A stretch of DNA of 31,802 nucleotides from an uncultured Erysipelotrichaceae bacterium (GTDB lineage: Bacteria; Bacillota_I; Bacilli_A; RF39; UBA660): the NCBI GenBank assembly GCA_902783435.1, contig CACZQV010000064.1, forward strand, positions 1-31,802, written 5' to 3'. Both the position numbers and the translations under genes were made by a program. This document shows, one piece after another, positions 1-7,450 of this stretch (position 1 is its first letter; every line of letters starts with the position of its first letter). Under the pieces are notes generated by a model, which ran no database searches, was not told the DNA's origin, and saw only the letters and a program-made list of their open reading frames with translations.

Positions 1-2
1 TA

Positions 3-536
3 ATAGAATTAATGCAAGAAAAAGAATTTGAAGATATTAAAGTAATAGATATATGTAAACAATCTCTTATTAATAGATCTACATTTTATGATCATTTTAA
101 TGATAAATTTGAATTATTAAATTCATTCATGAATGATTTAAAAATAGAATTATTAGAACACTTAAAAGAATCAAAAAACTTAAAATATAAAACTATAAAA
201 GAATACTTCATTATAATAGTAAAAGAATTATTTACATATATTAATAAAAATATAAATGTCTATTCAATTCTTTCAATCATAAAAAAGAACTACAATTCAG
301 TAGCCCGTGATATGTTATTTGATGCAGCTCACACAGCAGTATGTGAAGAATTAAATGAACATTGTATTAATCATTCTAACATTCCAAATGAATCTATATC
401 ATTATTTTATTTAAGTGGAGTTATCACAATACTTACCGAATCAGTAAAAGATCCAAATAAATTTAGTGAAGATAAAGTATTAGAAGAATTAGATAAACTT
501 ATTCCAGAACTTGATTACTTAGAATTAAAAAAATAG
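3..536 (+). CDS. TetR/AcrR-family transcriptional regulator, 5' end cut by window edge
   Basis: This is a DNA-binding repressor of the TetR/AcrR fold; its ligand and targets are not visible. The reading frame is open to the left edge, and the residues before the first visible Met (Ile-Glu-Leu) continue the typical first helix, so the true start lies outside the window and the Met at base 12 is internal. The helix-turn-helix is seen in the stretch ending with the family signature INRSTFYDHF, followed by the usual helix 4 (KFELLNSFM). The rest is an all-helical C-terminal ligand/dimerisation domain, closest in appearance to the DhaS-like TetR_C group. It converges on the phosphoglycerate-mutase-like gene, and the two share a terminator hairpin. 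Stop codon TAG. The family call is firm; no function can be assigned without the upstream neighbours. Confidence 0.88.
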   Translation: MELMQEKEFEDIKVIDICKQSLINRSTFYDHFNDKFELLNSFMNDLKIELLEHLKESKNLKYKTIKEYFIIIVKELFTYINKNINVYSILSIIKKNYNSVARDMLFDAAHTAVCEELNEHCINHSNIPNESISLFYLSGVITILTESVKDPNKFSEDKVLEELDKLIPELDYLELKK

Positions 537-554
537 GATTAAATCCTATTTTTT
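528..554. terminator. Bidirectional terminator between converging genes
   Basis: A hairpin with stem AAATAGGAT / ATCCTATTT and a 3-base loop is flanked by A and T runs on both sides, so it can end transcription from either strand. It contains the TAG stop of the TetR gene and touches the TAA stop of the minus-strand gene. Confidence 0.8.
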
Positions 555-1998
555 ATTTCCTAAATAAATTATTAAATAAACCTTTTAATCTTATTAAACT
601 ATATATTTCTGGATTATCCCATATACATTTAATAGCAGTCTTTAATATATCATTAGTTTCTCCTGGAGCTAATGTATATTTACTTCTAGGATAAGTATAA
701 TCATAGAAGAATATTGGTATTTGTAATTCATAATCTAACATAACTATTTCAGAATTATAATCTGCAAGTGGTAACTCTTTCTTTAGACCATATAAAGATG
801 TTATAAATAAAGAATGCTTATTAGTACAAGTAGTAACAACATGTCCTAAACATACATCTATTACACTTAATTGATTTTTTAAATCATTAATAGTCTTAGA
901 AACATCCATATGAAAATCAAATATAATTAAATCAAATTGACTACTATCTATAATATTAACTATATTATTAATATTATTTAAATAATTATAATCTAATTTA
1001 ATAAACTGAATATTAGGATTATTAACTGGATTTAATCCATTTGCAAGTAAATTAACTAAAGTAAGATTTCTCTCTTCAGTTATTATTAAACATTTCTTAC
1101 CAGCTTTAGCTAACATATCAGCTAAAGTATTATCATACTTAATACTTTCTACTACTGGAGATATATCATATTTTGTATCTAATTTGATTATAGAATAAAA
1201 TGGTATATTAACATTATCAGTTTTTAAAACATCACTAGCGTTATTTTTTATAACATTAATAAATTTATCATAATTAGTTCTTCTAGTATTAAAGAATAAA
1301 ATAGTATCATTATTTTCTATTAAACAATCATTTGTAGCACAAAAACCGGTAGCTACACATGGTCTAATATTAGATTCTTGTAAAGATATAAGTTTTTTAT
1401 CTGTTTCACTCCATCTTTCACAAGAACATGCAAAAAACATTTTCTTTAAGAAATCATTTTGATCTTTAGTAAGTTCATCTCCAATACTATCTTTACCTAT
1501 AATAAATCCTACAGTAATATGTTCATCTATATGATATTTAATATAATTAACTATAGTTATAAGTTTCTTATATTCATTAATTGATTGTTGAGTAAGTAAT
1601 AAATGTAAAAATACTTTTCTATCACTACCTAAACCTAACATAGTAACTAATTTATTAATAGAATCAACAATCTTATCATTAGTAGGTTCTAAAAATACAT
1701 GTAATTTTGAGTTTTCTACTTCTAATGATTTCTTTATATTTATAAATGTTTGATTATTAATAATATTTTCATTTAATATATTTTCATTAATATAATCTAC
1801 TTCTCTTCTATATGTATCTCCTAAAAAGAATCTTTCATATGCGCTTCTATACTCTACTGAATCTATAACAGCTGTAGTAAAATAAGAAGTTTCTTTAGTT
1901 CTAGCTAAATTAGGCATACATTGATCTATAGAAATACTATAACTTCCTTTTTTTTCTATTCCTAATCCATTTATTAAAAATAATACACTTTTCTTCAT
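553..1998 (-). CDS. Degenerate phosphoglycerate-mutase-like protein (alkaline phosphatase superfamily, probable pseudoenzyme)
   Basis: This 481-residue protein follows cofactor-independent phosphoglycerate mutase (iPGM, about 510 residues) along its whole length. The N-terminal strand VLFLINGLGI matches the family's VLxILDGxG. FFNTRRTNYDKF matches the FNFRPDRARQ segment. NTLADMLAKAGKKCLIITE matches the family's NTLGEVLSKAGLKQLRIAE. VIDVCLGHVV matches the VDxCLGxVV segment. The catalytic and metal-binding residues are gone: the first ligand Asp is Asn (residue 10), the NSEVGH motif with the catalytic Ser is absent, DMVGHTG is replaced by an unrelated stretch after FHMD, and TADHGN reads TSLYGL. 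I infer it cannot act as a mutase and may be a binding or structural relative. The start is supported by GGTGAT six bases or so upstream. The frame is intact, so it is not an obvious pseudogene. It lies downstream of map but beyond map's terminator. Confidence 0.75.
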   Translation of the reverse strand: MKKSVLFLINGLGIEKKGSYSISIDQCMPNLARTKETSYFTTAVIDSVEYRSAYERFFLGDTYRREVDYINENILNENIINNQTFINIKKSLEVENSKLHVFLEPTNDKIVDSINKLVTMLGLGSDRKVFLHLLLTQQSINEYKKLITIVNYIKYHIDEHITVGFIIGKDSIGDELTKDQNDFLKKMFFACSCERWSETDKKLISLQESNIRPCVATGFCATNDCLIENNDTILFFNTRRTNYDKFINVIKNNASDVLKTDNVNIPFYSIIKLDTKYDISPVVESIKYDNTLADMLAKAGKKCLIITEERNLTLVNLLANGLNPVNNPNIQFIKLDYNYLNNINNIVNIIDSSQFDLIIFDFHMDVSKTINDLKNQLSVIDVCLGHVVTTCTNKHSLFITSLYGLKKELPLADYNSEIVMLDYELQIPIFFYDYTYPRSKYTLAPGETNDILKTAIKCIWDNPEIYSLIRLKGLFNNLFRK

Positions 1999-2042
1999 AT
2001 TATCACCTAATATATATAGTACAACGAAATAGAAAATAAATT

Positions 2043-2077
2043 AATAAAAAAACGTAAAATAATTATTATTTTACGTT
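2043..2077 (-). terminator. Terminator of map
   Basis: A 12-bp AT-rich stem (AACGTAAAATAA and its complement) with a 3-base loop is followed by a T run on the minus strand. It starts inside the map stop codon. Confidence 0.85.
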
Positions 2078-2831
2078 AATCTAATCTAGGAGTTAGTATT
2101 TCATAACCATCTTCTGTAACTAATATTGTATGTTCATAATGTGCTGCGTCACTTCCATCTTCAGTTCTCACAGTCCAATCATCATCTTCTACATATACAT
2201 GTCTATCACCAAAAGTAAGCATTGGTTCAATACATATAACCATACCTGGTTTTAAACGAGGTCCAGTATTAGGAATACCAAAGTTAGGTACTTCTGGATC
2301 TTCATGCATATCACGTCCTATACCATGACCACATAACTCACGAACTACTCCTAAGTTATGACTTTCAGCATATTCTTGTACTGCATGAGATATATCACCT
2401 ATTCTATTTCCTGGTTTAACCATTTCAACACCTTTATATAAAGCTTTTTCAGTATGTTCCATTAAATACTTCTTATCACTATCAATTTCACCTACTGCAT
2501 ATGTCCAAGCTGCATCTCCTTGATAACCTTTATATCCAATAACTACATCTATTGTGATAATATCACCATCTTTTAATATATCAGTATCATGAGGTATTCC
2601 ATGTACTACTACATCATTAACACTAGTACAAAGTGCACAAGGATAACCCTCATAACCAATACAAGATGCTACAGCGTCATTAGATTCAATAAACTCAGTA
2701 CATAACCTATCCAATTCTAAAGTACTAATCCCAGCCTTAATATAAGGTTTAATAAACTTATGCATTTCTGATACAAGCATTCCTGCTTTTCTCATTAATT
2801 CTATTTCTCTTTCACTTTTAATAGTAATCAT
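2076..2831 (-). CDS. map: Methionine aminopeptidase, type I
   Basis: It removes the initiator methionine from new proteins in the cytosol, using a dinuclear metal centre. All five metal ligands are visible in register with E. coli MetAP (offset of two residues): D95, D106, H169, E202 and E233, plus the substrate-side H77 in VVHGIP. Length 251 residues is normal. The start is the ATG at 2831, with GGAAGTGAT just upstream; a longer reading from the TTG at 2849 would add six residues that are part of the ribosome site, so I reject it. No N-terminal zinc-finger extension is present. It has its own promoter and terminator, so it is probably monocistronic, unlike the secY-adk-map order common in Bacilli. 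Identification is secure. Confidence 0.96.
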   Translation of the reverse strand: MITIKSEREIELMRKAGMLVSEMHKFIKPYIKAGISTLELDRLCTEFIESNDAVASCIGYEGYPCALCTSVNDVVVHGIPHDTDILKDGDIITIDVVIGYKGYQGDAAWTYAVGEIDSDKKYLMEHTEKALYKGVEMVKPGNRIGDISHAVQEYAESHNLGVVRELCGHGIGRDMHEDPEVPNFGIPNTGPRLKPGMVICIEPMLTFGDRHVYVEDDDWTVRTEDGSDAAHYEHTILVTEDGYEILTPRLD

Positions 2832-2853
2832 CTTATCACTTCCAAACAACTAG

Positions 2854-2882
2854 ATTATACTAAAAAAACAATAATTATTCAA
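2854..2882 (-). promoter_or_regulatory. SigA-type promoter of map
   Basis: On the minus strand a -35 box TTGAAT and a perfect -10 TATAAT are separated by 17 bases. It sits between the upstream gene's terminator and the map ribosome site. Confidence 0.75.
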
Positions 2883-2883
2883 T

Positions 2884-2908
2884 AAAAAAAGAAGATTACT
2901 CTTCTTTT
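2884..2908 (-). terminator. Terminator of the DUF285 surface protein gene
   Basis: Stem AAAAGAAGA / TCTTCTTTT with a 4-base loop, followed on the minus strand by a T run; it overlaps the gene's stop codon. Confidence 0.85.
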
Positions 2909-5900
2909 AATATATATACCCTGAGAAATACTTTTTAATTAAATCTATATCTTTTTGCCTCATAGCAGATTGATTTGAATTTATATAATGTCCTGTATTA
3001 TTAAATGGATTTATACATATACCATTTTCATCAAAAGTATAATTAACTCCATCTATTTCATAAGTACCATTTGCATAAGCACCACAGTCAACATACCCAT
3101 TTCCATCTGCATCAGATTTAGAAAAATAGAACCAATTATCACTACTATCTTTTACCCATCCAAGTTGAGCAATACCGTCTACAATGTAATATAAACGTGA
3201 ATCACCATATGTATCAGGTAATACATGGAATCCGTTTTCTATTCTTATTCCAGTATTATAATATGACCATTGTTGATCTTCTAAACTTGTACTTGTAGAT
3301 TCATTAACAAATATCCATCCATGTAATGCCCATTGTGCATATAAATTTAAATATTTATTAATTGTATTAGCAGGAATTGTCGCTCCATTGCCATATGGAG
3401 TACCAGAACCATTACTACTAGTATTCCATCCTGTAAATACATAATGCTCTCTAGTAAATGTATTAGAACTTAATGTATTACTAACTGCACTATTAACTCT
3501 TTGTGTACTCATACTACCAGTTCCACCATTAGCATTATATATAATTGACACTTTACCTTTTTCAGTGAAATATCCAGGATCACTAGAACCACCATCATAA
3601 TGAGCATATGCTTTATCGATATGATTAGCATCATATACAGTACCAGCACCACCCACTAAACTAACGCAATCATAGAACATTCTTCCACTACCTGTAACAT
3701 TCGCAACAGTAAATAATGAAGATACATAAACAGTAGATAAATTTGTACAACCTTCAAACATACCACTATTTACAGCACTACTACCAACACTAGTTAAACT
3801 ACTTGTATCAAAACTTGTTAAATCTAAACTTGTTAGACTACTACAATTACTAAATAAACCAAACATTCTAACAACATTACTTGTATCAAAATTATTACCA
3901 AATACTATACTTTGTAGGCTTGTACATCCTGAAAACAACTCACCCATATCAGTTAAACTTTGTGTATTAAAAGTACTCATATCTATACTTGTTAAACTAC
4001 TACATCCATAGAACATAGAATCCATAGTAGTTATATTTCTTGTATCAAAACTACTCAAATTTACACTAAGCAAATGTTCACATCCACGAAACATACCAGT
4101 CGTAGTAGTAACATTACCAGTATTAATATTTAAATTTACTAATAAAAGATTACTGCATCCATAGAATAAACAACTTAAACTTGTAACATTTCTTGTATCT
4201 AAAACACTAAAATCAATACTCTCTAAACTAGTACATCCATCAAAAATTAAACTCATATCAGTTACATTAGGAGTTTTTAAGCCACTTAAATCCACTGTGA
4301 CCAAACTACTATCTGAAGCAAACATTCTACTTATATTTGTAATATTATTAGTTGTTCCTGCAAAAGAAATATCTACATCAGTAAGATTTGGATGATAAGC
4401 AAGCATTTGATATAAATTTGAAGCTGCTGAAACATTTATATTTTTTAATGATATTTTTTCCAGAGAATCATCATAACCACCAAATACCATATTATTATTA
4501 GTACTTAGTATTATATTATCAGCAACTATTTCTTTAATATTTTTTGTCATAGAAGCAGAGAAAAGAAAACTAGAAGAACCAAGAGTACGAAAATCCCAAT
4601 TACTTATATTTAATTTAACTAAATTATTACTTCCTGTAAACATTCCTCCTACACTAGTTAAACTAGATGTATTAAATGTACTTAAATCTAATTCTGTTAA
4701 ACCAGTACAATTTGCAAACATAGTACCCATATTAGTAACACTTCTTGTATCAAGAACACTTAAATCTAATTCTGTCAAACTTCTACAACCATAAAACATA
4801 TTAGCCATATTAGTTACATTACTAGTATCAATCCCAGTAAAATCAATGTTTTTTAAAGCAAAGTCTTCTAAAAATAAAGAACTCATATTAGTTACTTTGC
4901 TAGCATCAGAATTTTTGAAAGAAATTTCTTCTAAAGTATGCAATCCACCAAATGCAAAATACATACTTTGCGCAAATGTTGCATTTTCTACTATTATTTT
5001 TTTTATGCAAGTATCATTTGAATTAAATATATACACTCCTATTGAAGGATATGTATTAAAATATGGACAATGATAAAAATCCCAATTACTTATATTTAGT
5101 TCAGTTAAGCTGGTACATCCAACTAATAAAGAACTCATATCAGTAACATTTTCAATATCAAATTCACTCAAATCTAATGATGGTAAACTTGAACAATTAA
5201 CAAACATAGCACTCATACTAGTTACTTTGCTTGTATTAAAACCAGCAAAATTTATATTTTTTAACCCAGTACAATTTAAAAACATAGAACTAAAATTAGT
5301 AACATTTAATGTATCTAAATCACTTAAATCTAAGTACTCTAAACTAGGACAATTTAAAAACATATAGCTCATATCTATTATACTACTTGTATTTATATTA
5401 TCAAAATCTACTGAAACTAAATTTGGACAATTTGAAAACATATTATTCATACTAGTAACACTACCAGTATTAACATTTGACATATTAATAGTTTCTAATT
5501 CAGTACACCCAGTATTAAATAAGCCTGAAAGTGATGTTAAACTATCAAAACTCAAACCACTTATATTTACTGTTTTTAATTTTGAAGCTCCTCCAAAAAT
5601 TCCAGAGAAAGTAGTTACTTTACTTACATCCATTCCACTTAAATCAATACTTGTAGCAGTCGTTGATGAAAACATTGTAGTCATATCAGTTACTTTAGAT
5701 GCATTCCATCCACTTATATTAATACTTGTAGTAGTTGTGGAAGCAAACATAGCAGTCATATCAGTAACATTACTTGTATCCCAACTACGTAAATCAAAAG
5801 AAGTCTTTTTACTCCAATTAAACATCGCAGTCATATTAGTAACATTACTTATATCTAATTTAGTTAAATCAATATTATTTAAATCAGCATTAGAAAACAT

Positions 5901-7193
5901 ACCACTCATATTAGTAACCCTACTAGTATCTAACTTAGATAAATCTAAAGTTTCAAAACTAGTACCTGAGAACATACTACCCATATTAGTAACATTACTT
6001 GTATCCAATTTAGTTAAATCAAGTGAAGTTAGTCCTACACCACCAAATGCACCTTGTAGTGTAGTAACACTACTTGAATATAAATTATCTAAACTTAAAT
6101 TAGCTAAAGATTTCATACCATTAAATAGATATGAACTATCTGCATTTAGATCTGCTGAATTTGCTTCACTCCACCAATATATTGTTCCATTATCAAACCA
6201 AGCATATATTGGATTTTCTGAATCATCACTAGATATAATATTATCTTCAGTCATTTGACTTATATCAGGTGCAGTATTACTTCTTTCAAATGAAGTTATA
6301 CTTGTATCATTTACACTATATGGTCTAGTCTCAGGTAATGTATCTCCAGCTAATTTTTTTATTTTTGCATTTACATTTTGTCCTGTATCAAATGTAGAAA
6401 CTCTCTCAGTCCAATGTGCATAATATGTTAAATTTCCATCTGGTATAGTATTTTCATCTATTTTTGTTCCTTCTTCTAATTCTGTATACCATCCATCAAA
6501 CAAATATCCCATTCTTGTTGGTGTAGGTAATTCTCCTATAGGTAGTTCCATTACTACTTTTTTTGTTACTTCATCTACATCTCCACCATTAGGATTAAAT
6601 GTAATCGTATATTTTTCAGTATCTCTATCTATTGCATCTTTATTTGTTTGTTCATATGGTACTTTTGTTTCTATACTTATTTGTTGCTCGTCTAAAGCAT
6701 TTTCTGCATCTTTATCATATTCTATTCTTATACGATATTTTTGTCTTTCACCAGTTTTAAGTAAATGATTTTTCTTTAATTCTCCACCATCAGCATATTT
6801 AATTGTATAAATCAAACCTTCTGGTAAATTTATTATTTCCCCATTTTCATCAGTTACTATAGGAATTAATGAATTTACCGAAAGTACTCCATCTATACTA
6901 CCTTCATTTACCGCATCTACTGTAAATTCATAAAAATCTCCTGGAAGAGCTAATTCTGCAGTATATGTTACTGTATTTTTTTCTTCATTTACTATTGGAG
7001 TAACATCTACTGTTGAACCACTAGTTACTTCTACACTATCTGCATCCCATACTATTTTCCATGTATTTTTCTTAAAACCTGCAAAACCTTTAATATCTAT
7101 AGTCTTACTAAGTACAGCATATCCAATAAATAATGTAAAAGCTATAATTAACACTAAAATTATTTTATTATTTTTTCTACGATATTTTCTCAT
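2907..7193 (-). CDS. Giant BspA-type (DUF285) repeat surface protein with InlB and cell-wall-binding repeats
   Basis: A 1428-residue surface protein. Residues 11-28 form one membrane helix after a Lys/Arg-rich start, with no clear cleavage or lipobox site, so it is probably membrane-anchored with the bulk outside. Residues about 43-180 form a beta-type domain with a PGDFYEFTVDAVNEGSIDG signature that I associate with SipW/TasA-like surface proteins (from memory). Residues 195-262 are an InlB B-repeat (TITFNPNGG...GYLFDGWYT...YYAHW). About 350-1205 hold some 30 DUF285 leucine-rich-type units (SNVTNMxxMFxxCxxLxxLDLS). Residues 1212-1288 are a second InlB repeat, and 1290-1397 resemble choline/cell-wall-binding repeats (GWVKDSSDNWFYF). 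No LPXTG sorting signal is seen. BspA-family proteins are known to mediate adhesion to host or matrix; here that is inference. Start supported by AGGGTGA. Own promoter and terminator. Trp is TGG throughout. Confidence 0.92.
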   Translation of the reverse strand: MRKYRRKNNKIILVLIIAFTLFIGYAVLSKTIDIKGFAGFKKNTWKIVWDADSVEVTSGSTVDVTPIVNEEKNTVTYTAELALPGDFYEFTVDAVNEGSIDGVLSVNSLIPIVTDENGEIINLPEGLIYTIKYADGGELKKNHLLKTGERQKYRIRIEYDKDAENALDEQQISIETKVPYEQTNKDAIDRDTEKYTITFNPNGGDVDEVTKKVVMELPIGELPTPTRMGYLFDGWYTELEEGTKIDENTIPDGNLTYYAHWTERVSTFDTGQNVNAKIKKLAGDTLPETRPYSVNDTSITSFERSNTAPDISQMTEDNIISSDDSENPIYAWFDNGTIYWWSEANSADLNADSSYLFNGMKSLANLSLDNLYSSSVTTLQGAFGGVGLTSLDLTKLDTSNVTNMGSMFSGTSFETLDLSKLDTSRVTNMSGMFSNADLNNIDLTKLDISNVTNMTAMFNWSKKTSFDLRSWDTSNVTDMTAMFASTTTTSINISGWNASKVTDMTTMFSSTTATSIDLSGMDVSKVTTFSGIFGGASKLKTVNISGLSFDSLTSLSGLFNTGCTELETINMSNVNTGSVTSMNNMFSNCPNLVSVDFDNINTSSIIDMSYMFLNCPSLEYLDLSDLDTLNVTNFSSMFLNCTGLKNINFAGFNTSKVTSMSAMFVNCSSLPSLDLSEFDIENVTDMSSLLVGCTSLTELNISNWDFYHCPYFNTYPSIGVYIFNSNDTCIKKIIVENATFAQSMYFAFGGLHTLEEISFKNSDASKVTNMSSLFLEDFALKNIDFTGIDTSNVTNMANMFYGCRSLTELDLSVLDTRSVTNMGTMFANCTGLTELDLSTFNTSSLTSVGGMFTGSNNLVKLNISNWDFRTLGSSSFLFSASMTKNIKEIVADNIILSTNNNMVFGGYDDSLEKISLKNINVSAASNLYQMLAYHPNLTDVDISFAGTTNNITNISRMFASDSSLVTVDLSGLKTPNVTDMSLIFDGCTSLESIDFSVLDTRNVTSLSCLFYGCSNLLLVNLNINTGNVTTTTGMFRGCEHLLSVNLSSFDTRNITTMDSMFYGCSSLTSIDMSTFNTQSLTDMGELFSGCTSLQSIVFGNNFDTSNVVRMFGLFSNCSSLTSLDLTSFDTSSLTSVGSSAVNSGMFEGCTNLSTVYVSSLFTVANVTGSGRMFYDCVSLVGGAGTVYDANHIDKAYAHYDGGSSDPGYFTEKGKVSIIYNANGGTGSMSTQRVNSAVSNTLSSNTFTREHYVFTGWNTSSNGSGTPYGNGATIPANTINKYLNLYAQWALHGWIFVNESTSTSLEDQQWSYYNTGIRIENGFHVLPDTYGDSRLYYIVDGIAQLGWVKDSSDNWFYFSKSDADGNGYVDCGAYANGTYEIDGVNYTFDENGICINPFNNTGHYINSNQSAMRQKDIDLIKKYFSGYIY
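3580..6146 (-). repeat. Tandem DUF285-type protein repeats, about 30 units
   Basis: Units of about 23-25 codons (about 70 bp) recur, with the codons for NVTNM and SLxxLDL most constant; on the plus strand this shows as recurring 'gtaacattacttgtatc'-like words. Units differ by many substitutions, so this is an old array and not a recent slippage product. Two units are expanded by insertions (near 4440-4620 and 4915-5100). Confidence 0.88.
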
Positions 7194-7218
7194 AATACAC
7201 TCACCCTATTATATAATT

Positions 7219-7247
7219 AATATATCATTTGAATAGAAAAATATCAA
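7219..7247 (-). promoter_or_regulatory. SigA-type promoter of the DUF285 surface protein gene
   Basis: Minus strand: -35 TTGATA, 17-base spacer, -10 TATATT. The -35 directly follows the T run of the terminator ending the upstream operon. Confidence 0.6.
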
Positions 7248-7248
7248 T

Positions 7249-7275
7249 AAAAAAAAGATGGATTATTCATCCATC
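7249..7275 (-). terminator. Terminator of the mtaB-recD2 operon
   Basis: Stem GATGGAT / ATCCATC with a 5-base loop followed on the minus strand by eight or so T residues. It includes the last codons of the 50-residue gene. Confidence 0.88.
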
Positions 7276-7415
7276 ATATTATCTATACTATTTAATGCAT
7301 CCTTTTTAATATCCATCATTTTATTCATAATTTCAGGATGTTCTTTCAAATATGTATATCCCATAATACCCATACCAATTATTATAGCCATATACATCAT
7401 TGTAGACATTTTCAT
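7263..7415 (-). CDS. Small Met-rich membrane protein, 50 residues, unknown function
   Basis: A short frame of 50 codons with a strong ribosome site (GAGGTGAT, five bases before ATG) and a stop inside the operon's terminator. Residues 6-22 form a single hydrophobic helix (MMYMAIIIGMGIMGYTY), followed by a charged tail with KKD and DE ends. Twelve of 50 residues are Met, a striking share. The gene begins 35 bases after the recD2 stop, with no terminator or clear promoter between them, so it is probably the last gene of that operon. I do not recognise a family. The ribosome site, the placement between a stop and a terminator, and the plausible single-helix topology argue that it is real. It could be a small stress or membrane-complex subunit, but nothing shows which. 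Confidence 0.75.
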   Translation of the reverse strand: MKMSTMMYMAIIIGMGIMGYTYLKEHPEIMNKMMDIKKDALNSIDNMMDE

Positions 7416-7450
7416 ATAATCACCTCTAAGATTAGTATGAACAAATATAT

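Noticed and set aside
2988..6258. Open frames on the plus strand inside the DUF285 gene (2988-3194, 4846-5073, 5737-6258)
   Set aside because: They are antisense to a clear coding region, show repetitive sequence that mirrors the repeats, and lack ribosome sites.
7110..7193. DUF285 protein as a type IV pilin substrate of the prepilin peptidase
   Set aside because: The N-terminus has no Gly/Phe-Glu cleavage motif before its hydrophobic helix.
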